Below, in pieces: positions 8,928-21,218 of a stretch of DNA of 64,000 bases (within the stretch, counting starts at the first letter, position 1; each line of letters opens with the position of its first letter). The position numbers were made by a program, and so were the translations under genes. Below the pieces are notes generated by a model. That model saw only the letters and a list, made by a program, of their open reading frames with translations. It made no database searches and had not been told where the DNA came from. Source of the stretch: Bacillus safensis (GTDB taxonomy: Bacteria > Bacillota > Bacilli > Bacillales > Bacillaceae); the NCBI GenBank assembly GCA_030159235.1, contig BSBG01000009.1, forward strand, positions 85,592 through 149,591, given 5' to 3'.

Positions 8928-9397
8928 GCCTGATATGGGCGGAAAACAGTCTATAAATGAGATTAAATTCGGGGTATAATGATAGGAGAGAGTAAGGTGT
9001 GATCGTCCAGCAAAACACCAACTGCAATTCTGCCCCATTTCAATCCCTAAGGTAAGAATTAAACGGTTACATGTTAATATATTTGTTCCCCTATACTTGC
9101 TAGTTTTTAAAATAATATTACATTCCTCAACCGATGTTAACTCGATAACAAATGCAATGAACATAAATTACAAAAATGAACCCCTATATCACTCACATTC
9201 ACCTATCACAAAAAATCCATTAAAAAGAAAGACGAAAATAAAATATGGTTTGAGATAACTCAACCAAAAGTATGTCTTAGAATGAACCTTATTTTCACCC
9301 TTTAAAGATGAGCATAGTTATGCCATAATAAAAATACATTTAAATCCTATTTAGTCAATTATAGTAAATTACTAAAATAAAGAAAGGAGAATTTAAG

Positions 9398-9643
9398 TTG
9401 GGGAACTTTTCAACAAAGATTTTAAAAGCGTGGTTATCGATTCCTAGATGGTTCAGAATGTTTATACCTACTGCCGTCACAATTTACGTATTGTGGACAC
9501 TGCTAATTAACGGGATAAAAAATATTTTTCAAATAAATTCACAGTCTTTGATTATAAGTTTGATAGCATCCGCCATAATATTATTCATTTTTTATAAGTT
9601 TAATAAAAAAACTGAGAATAAAGGAGAAAACAACCTTGACTAA
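9398..9643 (+). CDS. Small two-helix membrane protein, unknown
   Basis: 81 residues from TTG 9398, which has GAAAGGAG 8 bases upstream. A basic amphipathic N-terminus (residues 1-20), two hydrophobic segments (about 22-40 and 48-66) and a hydrophilic charged tail (KKTENKGENNLD). No family recognised. It overlaps the next gene by 8 bases, so both are translated together. The size, topology and pairing with a secreted cationic protein resemble an immunity or export partner of a bacteriocin; this is inference only. Confidence 0.7.
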   Translation: MGNFSTKILKAWLSIPRWFRMFIPTAVTIYVLWTLLINGIKNIFQINSQSLIISLIASAIILFIFYKFNKKTENKGENNLD

Positions 9644-10118
9644 AAAAAGACATATCAAGTTGACTTTGGTTTTGTTGGCAATAATGATGATAGCTTCAAT
9701 TTTCCATCCTAGTTCTATGTCAGCAAAATCAATTACATCTCCAGCAAAAAAACAATATCCACCCATCGGACAAATGACACAAGCTGAAATGCATATGTTC
9801 CTAAACAACGGCGCAAAATATAATCCATCACAATCTAAAGAAGCCCAAACGAAAAATATCGTCACTACAATAGCAAAAAAACTCGCTGTACAGGCTCTTC
9901 GAAAGTCAGGGACATACTTAGAAAAGCCCTTATCAAAAGTAATCGGCAAGAAATATGCAAAGAAAGCTAAATCAGGTTTTTACAAAGTGGCTGATTATAT
10001 TGAAAAAGTTCAAAATGTACAGGAAAAGGGAATAGCCGCGATTTTTATACAGGCAGGCCTTCCACCTGATGTAGCATTTGAAACAGCGAAATGGATTGTT
10101 ATCTTCTTCGGGTTATAA
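9636..10118 (+). CDS. Secreted cationic cysteine-free protein, bacteriocin candidate
   Basis: 160 residues from TTG 9636 (AAAGGAGAAAACAACC upstream). Sec-type signal peptide with a KKRH n-region, hydrophobic core and likely cleavage after SMSA (about residue 31). The mature part has no Cys, is rich in Lys (KKLAVQALRKSG, VIGKKYAKKAKSG) and Ala, and ends in a hydrophobic segment (AKWIVIFFGL). Predicted mostly amphipathic helix. No family recognised. The small two-helix partner encoded upstream and overlapping it suggests an antimicrobial or autolytic peptide with self-protection, but a cell-envelope role cannot be excluded. Confidence 0.7.
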   Translation: MTKKRHIKLTLVLLAIMMIASIFHPSSMSAKSITSPAKKQYPPIGQMTQAEMHMFLNNGAKYNPSQSKEAQTKNIVTTIAKKLAVQALRKSGTYLEKPLSKVIGKKYAKKAKSGFYKVADYIEKVQNVQEKGIAAIFIQAGLPPDVAFETAKWIVIFFGL

Positions 10119-10183
10119 AAAAAAGTAGTCTATTAGTCTGTCGTTCTTATACAATATGATTTCACCAATAAATTGAACAAAGA

Positions 10184-10220
10184 AAAAAGCCAACCACCCA
10201 ATGAAGGTGATTGGCTTTTT
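10184..10220. terminator. Bidirectional terminator
   Basis: AAAAAGCCAACCACC and GGTGATTGGCTTTTT pair over 15 positions with one mismatch and give a U-run on both strands. It separates the secreted-peptide pair from the convergent phospho-beta-glucosidase gene. Confidence 0.85.
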
Positions 10221-10226
10221 CTTATG

Positions 10227-13527
<3,301 letters not shown>

Positions 13528-13570
13528 ACAAAAACCCCCTTTTTTTGAAAAAAATACGTTTTCGGGCAAA

Positions 13571-13642
13571 ATAAAAACCTAAACGGGCACCAAAAATAGT
13601 CGCAACTTGCCATTGCGCTTTTTTAGTGAACGTTTAGGTTTT
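13571..13642 (-). terminator. LicT-controlled leader terminator of bglP
   Basis: On the minus strand AAACCTAAACG (13631-13642) pairs with CGTTTAGGTTT (13574-13585), followed by a T-rich run; a smaller hairpin sits in the loop. The 5' arm overlaps the RAT, so binding of LicT and terminator folding exclude each other. Confidence 0.88.
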
Positions 13643-13664
13643 GCCTGCCGAACAGTCACAATCC
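13635..13664 (-). promoter_or_regulatory. Ribonucleic antiterminator (RAT) for LicT
   Basis: The minus strand reads GGATTGTGACTGTTCGGCAG then GCAAAACCTA, an excellent match to the BglG/SacY-family RAT of bglP. LicT dimers bind it when beta-glucosides are present and block the terminator. Confidence 0.92.
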
Positions 13665-13711
13665 TCTAAGACGATCATTGTGAAACCGTATTCTTTTATG
13701 TTTATGAGCAA

Positions 13712-13748
13712 ATAGTACCACTCACCTTTTCTCATGTCAACGCTTTCT
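13712..13748 (-). promoter_or_regulatory. bglP promoter with overlapping cre
   Basis: -35 TTGACA (13735-13740) and -10 TACTAT (13712-13717), 17 bases apart, on the minus strand. AGAAAGCGTTGACA (13735-13748) fits the CcpA box at 13 of 14 positions and overlaps the -35, so CcpA would occlude RNA polymerase. Confidence 0.85.
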
Positions 13749-13762
13749 TTTAAAATCCATCT

Positions 13763-14599
13763 TTATTTTTCTCGTTTGATCAGTCGATTCAAATGAATAG
13801 ATAGATACAGCATCTCCTCTGATGTGAGATCTCGGTGATAGGTTTGATAGACATATTCTGCGATTTTCTTTGCGCAATCGTATGCTTTCGGATATTTCAC
13901 TTTGATTAGCTGATATAAATCCTGATCTTCGCTGACAAGCAGTGTCTCATTAATCAAACGCTGGACGAAAAAGCGCAAATGCGTGAGAAAACGATAAAAG
14001 TTGAGTGAGTCCTCATCAAATTCCATGTTGAGATGATATTTCACAATAGTGAGAATGGCATTAACTTCCTTTGTGATATTGACCGTCGTGTTCATATCCT
14101 CATTGAGCTCTGCGTTAATGATATGCATGGCAATAAAGCCTGCTTCATCCTCAGGCAGTTCAATCTGAAGACGCTCTTCAATCATCTCGAGACAGTCCTT
14201 TGCCACGAGAAATTCATCTTTGTATAAGCGTTTGATCTCCCAAATGAGCGAATTCTCAATCAGGTGATTTTTCTTCAACCGTTCGATGGCGTAATGAATA
14301 TGGTCTGCCAGCGATACATGCAGACTTTCGTTTAATCTTCGGTTCAGCTTTGTATGTGCATATTGGATCATTTCCTCGGTCACCTTGACCACATCATACG
14401 GAACCTCTTGAAGCAGCATTTTCATCCGCTCGTGAACGGAGTGATCCTCTAGGCGGAAAACTTTATCGATTAACGCTTCGTCCACCGGGTCCCCGGGACG
14501 TCGCTGGAAAGCGATACCTCTGCCCATGACGACGATTTCTTTTCCTTGTTCATCTATTACACTAATGACATTATTGTTTAGAACCTTTCGAATCTGCAT
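13763..14599 (-). CDS. licT: LicT transcriptional antiterminator
   Basis: 278 residues. The RNA-binding CAT domain (1-55) reads MQIRKVLNNNVISVIDEQGK, followed by PRD1 (about 65-170) and PRD2 (about 175-278) with the conserved His residues phosphorylated by HPr and EII-Bgl. Start at ATG 14599 behind GGAGGTG; an upstream in-frame start at 14638 would add 13 atypical residues. It prevents termination at the RAT in the bglP leader just downstream, and its own promoter is at 14639-14668. Confidence 0.95.
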   Translation of the reverse strand: MQIRKVLNNNVISVIDEQGKEIVVMGRGIAFQRRPGDPVDEALIDKVFRLEDHSVHERMKMLLQEVPYDVVKVTEEMIQYAHTKLNRRLNESLHVSLADHIHYAIERLKKNHLIENSLIWEIKRLYKDEFLVAKDCLEMIEERLQIELPEDEAGFIAMHIINAELNEDMNTTVNITKEVNAILTIVKYHLNMEFDEDSLNFYRFLTHLRFFVQRLINETLLVSEDQDLYQLIKVKYPKAYDCAKKIAEYVYQTYHRDLTSEEMLYLSIHLNRLIKREK

Positions 14600-14638
14600 T
14601 TCCAAACACCTCCGTCTATCACCAACAACTTTACTCAA

Positions 14639-14668
14639 AATATGCTCTCATCTTAACACAACTGTCAA
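14639..14668 (-). promoter_or_regulatory. licT promoter
   Basis: -35 TTGACA (14663-14668) and -10 CATATT (14639-14644) with an 18-base spacer, about 40 bases before the licT start. Confidence 0.6.
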
Positions 14669-14784
14669 ATCACTTGGTGTTTTTATCTGACTTTTGCAAT
14701 AGAATTCATAAATATTTTACCTCTTCATTGCTAGTCTGATCATTCAAAAGCCTGCATACAATACTCCTGAGGAGGTGACCTTCT

Positions 14785-14985
14785 GTGAAGGCTTTTTTCT
14801 GGTCTGCATCATTTTTATTCTTGCTCATTTTCACCCTCATCATTCTAGGCATCGTGTTTTGGCTGAGTGGACATGGTTTGAGTCAGCTTTGGAGATATGT
14901 CCTCATCTCACTTGCCACAGCAGCTGTTTTGCGTGGCATCATCACTTGGCTGAAGCGGCATGTGATGCACCATTCACCAAAATAA
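14785..14985 (+). CDS. Small membrane protein, unknown
   Basis: 66 residues from GTG 14785, preceded by a near-perfect ribosome site (GAGGAGGTGACC). Two hydrophobic segments (about 3-27 and 34-52) and a basic C-terminus (RGIITWLKRHVMHHSPK). No family recognised. A terminator follows immediately, so it is a one-gene unit divergent from licT. Confidence 0.7.
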   Translation: MKAFFWSASFLFLLIFTLIILGIVFWLSGHGLSQLWRYVLISLATAAVLRGIITWLKRHVMHHSPK

Positions 14986-14986
14986 A

Positions 14987-15017
14987 AACGGCTGCCCGCA
15001 ATGTTCAGGCAGCCGTT
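14987..15017 (+). terminator. Terminator of the small membrane protein gene
   Basis: AACGGCTGCC / GGCAGCCGTT, a perfect 10-bp stem with an 11-base loop, followed by CGTTTATTCTTT. Confidence 0.75.
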
Positions 15018-15063
15018 CGTTTATTCTTTGGATGATGCAGCCTGTTTCTAAGAAGCACGCAGA

Positions 15064-15175
15064 TCATAACATAATATCTTTCGGCTGAGGCAGACCATCC
15101 ATCTTTAAAAGATGAGCCAGACCAAGTGAGATATTTCCGCCAGCCGAATCACCCATAACACCATCATGTATATAT
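15064..15175 (-). pseudogene. Remnant of an alpha/beta-hydrolase (HSL family) gene
   Basis: A minus-strand frame reads VMGDSAGGNISLGLAHLLK, the nucleophile-elbow motif (GDSAGGN) of hormone-sensitive-lipase type esterases, then LPQPKDIML and a TGA stop at 15064-15066, where functional members would continue with an ISPW-like segment. Neither the oxyanion-hole HGGG region nor the catalytic Asp and His are present nearby. It is a decayed fragment of about 37 codons with no start or ribosome site, next to the AT-rich block 15218-18056. Confidence 0.7.
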
Positions 15176-15217
15176 AGAAAAACTTTTTATTTCTTTATTT
15201 ATCTATCACATTTCATG

Positions 15218-16246
15218 TTAAATACTTAATAACTTTTCAAATGCTTTTATATTTGTATCAAAATTAGGCACAGTTTGAGATTCTTCGGCTAATTTGACTT
15301 GTGCTACAACCAAATCGTTAAAAGGTGTTGAAATTCCAGTACCTTCTGCCATTTTTGGAACAACTCCATTAATATAATCAATTTCAGTTTTACGTTTCTT
15401 CTCAAGATCCTGAAGCATACTTGCTCTTAGTAACCTTGATGGTTTCATAGCTACTCTAAATGCTTGGATACGTTCAGGAATATCATTTTCGCTTCTTAAT
15501 TCCAAAGATTCTAAATCAAATCCACTCATTTTAGCGAATTGAACACCATTTGCATGTCCAACCTTGATCGTCTCATCTGCGATATGAACTGCACTAACAA
15601 TGCCAATTTCGTTGTCAAGAATGTCTCCATATTTACCATTTAATGCTGCCGATAAACCACTGAAAGCATTATTAATAAGTAATTTTGACCACTTCGTTCC
15701 AACTAAGTTATCGGAGATGTGAGTTTCACCCACAAGGTCTAAAACCGATTTAATACGCTGGATTCTTTCCGTTGTTTCACCGTTTAATTCTCCAATTTGA
15801 AAAGCGTACTCTTTAAATTGATTATATTCGGTTGTAAGTCTAGATACGCCTGGCTCAATAAATGTAGCACCAAATTCAACAGAACCTGCAATAACACGTT
15901 CTTCACCAATAATTGAAGCAACTTTCTTCTCAGGTATACCGTTTTGTAAGGAACATACGACACTATCTTTTCTTAAAAATGGAAGAAGCTCTTTAAGAAC
16001 GGAGTCGTTATATAATTGTTTTGTTAATAGTAAGACTAAATCATACTTTCCTGACTTGTTTTCAGGGGTAATGGCTTTCACCTCTGCATGAAATTCCGTT
16101 GTACCAATTACTTTAGCACCGACTTGATTTAAAGTATCTACATGTTCTTCGTAAGCATCAATCAACTCAACATCCATACCTCCAGTAGCCAGATATGCTC
16201 CAACTATGGTTCCTAATGAACCTGCTCCTAAAACTGCAATTCTCAT
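15218..16246 (-). CDS. 2-dehydropantoate 2-reductase family protein (PanE/ApbA)
   Basis: 342 residues. N-terminal Rossmann motif MRIAVLGAGSLGTIVGAYLA binds NADP; KWSKLLINNAFSG in the middle contains the Lys-Asn pair of ketopantoate reductases; the C-terminal helical domain has the REKKRKTEIDYINGVV-like pattern. Family members reduce 2-oxo acids. It lies 13 bases downstream of an acetoacetate decarboxylase-like gene and shares its direction, so the pair probably acts on one keto-acid substrate rather than in pantothenate synthesis. The block is AT-rich compared with the surrounding genes. Confidence 0.85.
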   Translation of the reverse strand: MRIAVLGAGSLGTIVGAYLATGGMDVELIDAYEEHVDTLNQVGAKVIGTTEFHAEVKAITPENKSGKYDLVLLLTKQLYNDSVLKELLPFLRKDSVVCSLQNGIPEKKVASIIGEERVIAGSVEFGATFIEPGVSRLTTEYNQFKEYAFQIGELNGETTERIQRIKSVLDLVGETHISDNLVGTKWSKLLINNAFSGLSAALNGKYGDILDNEIGIVSAVHIADETIKVGHANGVQFAKMSGFDLESLELRSENDIPERIQAFRVAMKPSRLLRASMLQDLEKKRKTEIDYINGVVPKMAEGTGISTPFNDLVVAQVKLAEESQTVPNFDTNIKAFEKLLSI

Positions 16247-16259
16247 TTGAAAATCCCCC

Positions 16260-17006
16260 TTATTTTTCCTCTAAGTAGTTATAAACAGGTTGTGCTGCAT
16301 TTAAGGTTAAATCCGTAAGAATATGAGATGCTGAAACGACTTCTAATACAGGCAAATCTGAAAGAGGTGCCAGAGCATGTTCAAATAATTGAAGCCGAGC
16401 AGGTCCAGTCCAAGCTCCTTTAACCTCTATATTAGTTATTTGTGTTCGTACCAAATCGCAAATCCTTAAATCTCCATTGTAATCCGTAGCAATTTTAACC
16501 ATGAAATTAGGTCGACAAATTTCACTTTTGGCTATTTCCTTATCCATCTCAAAATGCTTATATCCCATGGTGGCATTTGCTATACGAAGTGAACCGTAAT
16601 CAAGCGTGCCAACTAGAGTATCTGAATCTACATAAAGCTTAGGTGCACCTAACTTCTTTGGATACGCCGTAAGCTCTCGACCACTTGCAATCGCTGGAAA
16701 GTTGTCCACGTACATAGAATGCACATAATCTCCATCCTCACCATTAAATCGGACAGGAATTACTTGTCCAGCCTCCGTATAAGCACCTAATCCGGAAACA
16801 TCGGGCATCCACATCACTTCGAATTTGACGAGAGGTTCCCCTATTTCAAGGGGTTCTGGCACTGCTGCGCGTAAAGCTTTTTCATCCGTTCGGTAAATAA
16901 TATTAAGATATTCACGGTTAACAAACTTATAGGTTGGAAATGGGTATGCAGGTGCTGTTAAAGGTGTATTGAAATTTTTTGTTATGTTATTTACATCGAT
17001 TTTCAT
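16260..17006 (-). CDS. adc: Acetoacetate decarboxylase family protein
   Basis: 248 residues, the normal size. The Schiff-base lysine is visible in ELTAYPKKLGAPKL (Lys117/118, beside Glu111), matching Lys115/116 of the clostridial enzyme. Start at ATG 17006, behind AGGAGGG; the in-frame start at 17051 adds an unlikely leader. The reaction would be decarboxylation of acetoacetate to acetone or of a related beta-keto acid. It forms an operon with the PanE-like gene and is divergent from a LysR regulator, which probably controls it. Confidence 0.9.
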   Translation of the reverse strand: MKIDVNNITKNFNTPLTAPAYPFPTYKFVNREYLNIIYRTDEKALRAAVPEPLEIGEPLVKFEVMWMPDVSGLGAYTEAGQVIPVRFNGEDGDYVHSMYVDNFPAIASGRELTAYPKKLGAPKLYVDSDTLVGTLDYGSLRIANATMGYKHFEMDKEIAKSEICRPNFMVKIATDYNGDLRICDLVRTQITNIEVKGAWTGPARLQLFEHALAPLSDLPVLEVVSASHILTDLTLNAAQPVYNYLEEK

Positions 17007-17168
17007 GAAATGATACCCTCCTGTTATCTCTTGAAGTTCTGTCATGTCCATTTTGTCTATTGATTAGCTTTTTATCTTACGTTTTTATTTTACGTCTATA
17101 TTTTCATTTAATCTAATATATAATAATGTATGTATATATTTATTTTAATAAATAGGTGGGATATATAG

Positions 17169-18056
17169 ATGGAATTGCTCCAACTAAAATATTTTCAGAC
17201 AGTTGCCTATACGGAACACATTTCTAATGCAGCCAAACAATTGAATATTGCACAGCCCTCTTTAAGCCTTACTATAAAAAGACTTGAGGATGAATTGGGA
17301 ACAACCCTATTTGATAGAAAAGGAAGGAATATCCAATTGAGTTCATCAGGAAAAATTCTTTTGAAACACGTAAACAAAATTTTTACTGAGATTGAAAATG
17401 CACAACTGGAAATTCATTCGGAGGAACAGCTAACTTCTAGCACCATCAAAATATCAATCACCAACCCAAGATTCCTTATAGGACTTATTAGTGACTATAT
17501 TAATCAATTTCCTGAATCAAAAATTATTCAAGGAATAGGAGTTAAAAGCGAGATATTCACAAGTTTAAAAAAGGGGGACATTGATTTAGGAATAGCAGGT
17601 CATCCTATTCAAGATGAGGAAATAGAGAGTTGTGTTCTGGTAAATGAAGATATTGTTTTGGTTTTACCCTCGGACCACAGATTAACGGGTAAAACTGAAA
17701 TCTCGTTAAGCCATGTTGCCGATGAACCGTTCATTACTCTAGCTAATAATGTGGAGTATAGAGATTTTACAACTCTTCTTTGTAAGAAAGCTGGGTTCAT
17801 CCCAAATATTGCATTTGAGGTAGATTCTAATTTACTGGCCGAAATTATAAAGCTTGATCAGGGTGTAGCTTTACTTCCTATTTCAGTTTGTAGAGCATTT
17901 GGTTTGAATTATATTAAAGTTACTGATAACTCAGCTACATATCCAGTAGGCTTATCTTGGATAAGACATAAAATGTTATCCTCTTCAACAAGAAATTTTC
18001 GTGACTTCATTATTTCGTACTATAAAGAAAACGATGAAATGTTCAAGGTTTATTAA
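17169..18056 (+). CDS. LysR-family transcriptional regulator
   Basis: 295 residues. Winged helix at 1-60 (YFQTVAYTEHISNAAKQLNI, LEDELGTTLFDRKGRN) and a periplasmic-binding-like effector domain (about 90-290). Start at ATG 17169 with TAGGTGGGA upstream. It is divergently transcribed from the adc/PanE-like pair across a 162-base AT-rich region, the classic arrangement in which a LysR protein regulates its neighbour and itself. The effector is unknown. Confidence 0.92.
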   Translation: MELLQLKYFQTVAYTEHISNAAKQLNIAQPSLSLTIKRLEDELGTTLFDRKGRNIQLSSSGKILLKHVNKIFTEIENAQLEIHSEEQLTSSTIKISITNPRFLIGLISDYINQFPESKIIQGIGVKSEIFTSLKKGDIDLGIAGHPIQDEEIESCVLVNEDIVLVLPSDHRLTGKTEISLSHVADEPFITLANNVEYRDFTTLLCKKAGFIPNIAFEVDSNLLAEIIKLDQGVALLPISVCRAFGLNYIKVTDNSATYPVGLSWIRHKMLSSSTRNFRDFIISYYKENDEMFKVY

Positions 18057-18108
18057 GAGTTTTCAAATAACCCCATCATATATAAAAAAAGGATAAAGGG
18101 GGTTCCCT

Positions 18109-19077
18109 CTATCCTTGTGAAATCGCTTGTTCTTTTTCAATAACAGCTAGTCTTTCTTGAAATTCTTCTTCAGATAAATTGTGCTGTTTCACATACAGGT
18201 TACGTTCGCTTGTGCGGCATTCATGACTGCAACTGCGCATATACTTATGCTCACTTTCTTCAGTGGCAATCATCTTACGGTTACATGCAGGGTTCGCACA
18301 GTTCACATAACGCTCGCAAGGCTCACCAGTGAAGAAATCTTTTCCGACAACCACATGCTCTGTTTGATTCACAGGTACTGTTAAGCGGTTATCAAACACA
18401 TAGCATTGACCGTCCCATAGCTTTCCTTGCACTTCTGGGTCTTTTCCGTACGTGACAATTCCGCCGTCAAGCTGAGAAACATCTTCAAAGCCTTCACGCT
18501 TTAACCAGCCTGAGAATTTCTCACAGCGTACGCCGCCTGTGCAATACGTCAAGATTTTTTTCCCTTCAAGAATCTCTTTATTGTCACGAATCCACTCTGG
18601 TAATTCACGGAATGTCTCAATATCAGGACGTACTGCCCCTCTAAAGTGACCGACATCAAACTCGTAATCATTACGCGCATCAATCACAACAGTATCAGGT
18701 GATTGCATTTGCTCGTAAAATTCGACCGGGCTGAGATGTTTTCCCGTTAATTCTAGCGGATTCACATCATCTTCAAGGCTAAGGTTCACTAGTTCATTCC
18801 GATGACGGACGTGCATTTTCTTAAACGCATGACCATCGGCTTCGTCAATTTTGATCGGCATTGACGTAAAGCGAGGATCTTCTTTTAACGCCTGCATATA
18901 CTTGTCCGTTTGCTCAATGGTTCCAGAAACAGTTCCGTTCAAACCTTCTGCTGACACTAGGATACGGCCTAACAAACCAAGCTCCTTACAGAATGCTAAA
19001 TGCTCTGCTGCAAACATTTCTGGGTCTTCAATGGGGACATATTGATAGTAAAGCAATACACGATATTGTTTTTCCAT
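18109..19077 (-). CDS. trhO: tRNA uridine 5-hydroxylase TrhO (rhodanese family)
   Basis: 322 residues; orthologue of B. subtilis YbfQ by sequence pattern. N-terminal acylphosphatase-like domain (about 1-95), rhodanese domain with Cys179 in [12 protein letters not shown] (Cys185 nearby), and a C-terminal Cys-rich zinc-like segment ([15 protein letters not shown]). TrhO makes 5-hydroxyuridine at U34 of several tRNAs using O2. Start at ATG 19077 behind AAGAGGTG; an in-frame GTG at 19089 has no ribosome site. Monocistronic. Confidence 0.92.
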   Translation of the reverse strand: MEKQYRVLLYYQYVPIEDPEMFAAEHLAFCKELGLLGRILVSAEGLNGTVSGTIEQTDKYMQALKEDPRFTSMPIKIDEADGHAFKKMHVRHRNELVNLSLEDDVNPLELTGKHLSPVEFYEQMQSPDTVVIDARNDYEFDVGHFRGAVRPDIETFRELPEWIRDNKEILEGKKILTYCTGGVRCEKFSGWLKREGFEDVSQLDGGIVTYGKDPEVQGKLWDGQCYVFDNRLTVPVNQTEHVVVGKDFFTGEPCERYVNCANPACNRKMIATEESEHKYMRSCSHECRTSERNLYVKQHNLSEEEFQERLAVIEKEQAISQG

Positions 19078-19274
19078 ATATATAAACACCTCTTAAATTT
19101 AATGAAAACATACCATTCTTTATCATACAGGAAATACATACCTAAAGGCAATGTCGGCGGCTCAATTCCATAAAACGGAAGGGTCTTTCTTCTCATATTA
19201 ATTAATATTGACAGAACTTTCTGTAAAGTGAGATGATTTATAGACTATACAGTGTTGTAAAGGAGTAGAATTCA

Positions 19275-20342
19275 ATGATCCAGCCAGAGGATATTGTCAG
19301 AAGCGGTCCAAACCAATTTATTTCTCAAAAAGGAATTTATCATGAACTCGATTCACTTATTTCTTCATCCTTCCAGTCGCCCGCTGTCGTGACGGGACAT
19401 CGTTCCTATCATGCTTTTTCAGCGTACACAAAGCTGCCGTCTCATTGGCCTGTTGTTCAGCACAAAGGATACAGTTCACCCACTGCGGTGACACGAATTG
19501 CAGAAGAACTCACAGGGGCAGATGTGATCATTGGAATCGGGGGCGGCACCATTTTAGACACCGCCAAATCAGTTGCAGATGCTCTTCAAATTGAAGTGAT
19601 CATGGTTCCAACCATTCCGGGTACATGTGCGGCGTCTACACCGCTCAGCGTTATTTATGATGACAAAGGGAACTTCATGAGAGTCGATTATCATAAACGA
19701 TCCAGTTATCTCACCTTCATTGATCATACTTTTTTGCTTTCTTCCCCTCTTTCCTACCTTCAAAGTGGTATTGGAGATACGTTGGCGAAATGGTATGAAG
19801 CGGAAGCCATCATTCGAAATGCAAAAGAGTCCTTGCCGCTCATGGTACATGCTGCACTAAAGCAGGCGGTATCTGTTCGAGACATTCTTCTTACCCATAG
19901 CGAGGAAGCTGTTCATAGCTTGACAACAAGGCAGCATTCGCAAGCATTTGCCGATGTAACAGACACAATTATTACATTAGCCGGCACGGTCGGCGGCTAC
20001 GGGGGACGCTACGGAAGAATGGCAGGCGCCCACGCCGTCCATAATGGATTGACGTTTATTGAGGAAACGCACCATGTATTACATGGGCAAAAAGTGGCCT
20101 ATGGTATCCTTGTCCAGCTTGCGGCAGAAAAACGAATGACCGAAGTAGAGGAATTATTAGGGCTCTATCAAACACTTGGATTGCCTAGAAATATGCACGA
20201 GCTTGGCATCACGACTGGTCTGAATGAAGCCGCAAAAACAGTGGCAAGCCATGCTGCACGTGAAGACGAAACCTTTTGTTTGATTGGAAACTATTCCAAA
20301 GAGCAAATTGTCGACGCCATTCAAGCCGTTGAAACATATTAG
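19275..20342 (+). CDS. Iron/zinc-containing alcohol dehydrogenase family (glycerol dehydrogenase-like)
   Basis: 355 residues. NAD-binding GIGGGTILDTAKSVAD (about 92-107) and PTIPGTCAASTPLSV, with the C-terminal metal-binding His residues in GAHAVHNGL and ETHHVLHGQKVAYG. Typical of GldA-like polyol dehydrogenases, which oxidise glycerol or related diols with NAD+. Start at ATG 19275 behind AAAGGAG. It stands alone between trhO and a convergent aldo/keto reductase, so the substrate is not indicated by context. Confidence 0.85.
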   Translation: MIQPEDIVRSGPNQFISQKGIYHELDSLISSSFQSPAVVTGHRSYHAFSAYTKLPSHWPVVQHKGYSSPTAVTRIAEELTGADVIIGIGGGTILDTAKSVADALQIEVIMVPTIPGTCAASTPLSVIYDDKGNFMRVDYHKRSSYLTFIDHTFLLSSPLSYLQSGIGDTLAKWYEAEAIIRNAKESLPLMVHAALKQAVSVRDILLTHSEEAVHSLTTRQHSQAFADVTDTIITLAGTVGGYGGRYGRMAGAHAVHNGLTFIEETHHVLHGQKVAYGILVQLAAEKRMTEVEELLGLYQTLGLPRNMHELGITTGLNEAAKTVASHAAREDETFCLIGNYSKEQIVDAIQAVETY

Positions 20343-20354
20343 CCAAAAAATAAA

Positions 20355-20383
20355 AAAAGCACAGGCATCGCACCTGTGCTTTT
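20355..20383. terminator. Bidirectional terminator
   Basis: AAAAGCACAGG / CCTGTGCTTTT, perfect 11-bp stem with a 7-base loop, between the convergent dehydrogenase and aldo/keto reductase genes. Confidence 0.88.
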
Positions 20384-20390
20384 CTTTTGT

Positions 20391-21218
20391 TTAAAAATCA
20401 AAGTTATCTGGATCTGGACCTGTGCGCTCATCTTCATTCAGTTGATCAATAATACCCATCTCATGTGCGGACAGCTCGAAATCGAAGACTTGTGTGTTTT
20501 CGATGATTCGGCTCTTCGTCACAGATTTTGGAATGGTGATAATGCCATGCTGCAAGTCCCAGCGAAGAATCACTTGTGCTACTGACTTGTCATGTTTTTT
20601 CGCAATATCCTGGAGAACAGGGTGGTTCAAAAGCTTTCCGCTGCCTAATGGCGACCACGCTTCTACATGAATCCCTTTCGTCTTGCAATAATCTCGTAAA
20701 GACTCCTGCGTCAGTTTAGGATGCAGCTCGATTTGATTCACCATTGGCGCAACTTCTGCCTCTTCTAATAAATCCTCTAAATGATGCTGATGGAAGTTAC
20801 ACACACCAATTGCCCGAACGCGTCCATTCTTATACAGCTCCTCTAGTGCTTTCCACGTTTCTTTATATTTGCCTTCAACTGGCCAATGAATTAAATAAAG
20901 GTCTAATACATCCAGTCCCAGCTTATTCATACTTGTTTCGAAGGCTTCAAGTGTTGATTCATAGCCTTGATCACGATTCCAGACCTTTGTCGTAATAAAC
21001 AGATCATCGCGAGAAATACCTGATTGCTGAATGGCTTTGCCTACGCCTTCTTCATTTTGATAGGCTGCCGCTGTATCAATGCTACGGTAGCCCGCTTCGA
21101 GAGCGTCTGTGACTGCATTTACAGCCTCATCTCCATCTTTCACCTGCCATACACCAAAGCCTAGCTTCGGCATTTTTACTCCGTTTGCTAATGTGACTGT
21201 ATCTGTTAATCCACTCAT
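20391..21218 (-). CDS. Aldo/keto reductase (YvgN/YtbE-like)
   Basis: 275 residues, AKR5-type. Catalytic tetrad region visible: [15 protein letters not shown] (Asp, Tyr), FITTKVWN (Lys) and LYLIHWP (His); NADPH-binding [14 protein letters not shown] near the C-terminus, which ends GPDPDNFDF as I recall for YtbE. Such enzymes reduce glyoxal, methylglyoxal and other aldehydes. Start at ATG 21218 behind GGAGGTTTG; a further in-frame start at 21251 would add an odd N-terminus. Confidence 0.9.
   Translation of the reverse strand: MSGLTDTVTLANGVKMPKLGFGVWQVKDGDEAVNAVTDALEAGYRSIDTAAAYQNEEGVGKAIQQSGISRDDLFITTKVWNRDQGYESTLEAFETSMNKLGLDVLDLYLIHWPVEGKYKETWKALEELYKNGRVRAIGVCNFHQHHLEDLLEEAEVAPMVNQIELHPKLTQESLRDYCKTKGIHVEAWSPLGSGKLLNHPVLQDIAKKHDKSVAQVILRWDLQHGIITIPKSVTKSRIIENTQVFDFELSAHEMGIIDQLNEDERTGPDPDNFDF

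Noticed and set aside
8895..9164. 89-codon minus-strand frame between arr and the membrane-protein gene
   Set aside because: No ribosome site, odd composition with many Cys/Ile/Leu mixed at random, and it covers the arr promoter region.
13528..13569. Longer start for bglP
   Set aside because: The extra codons fall next to the leader terminator and precede the true ribosome site.
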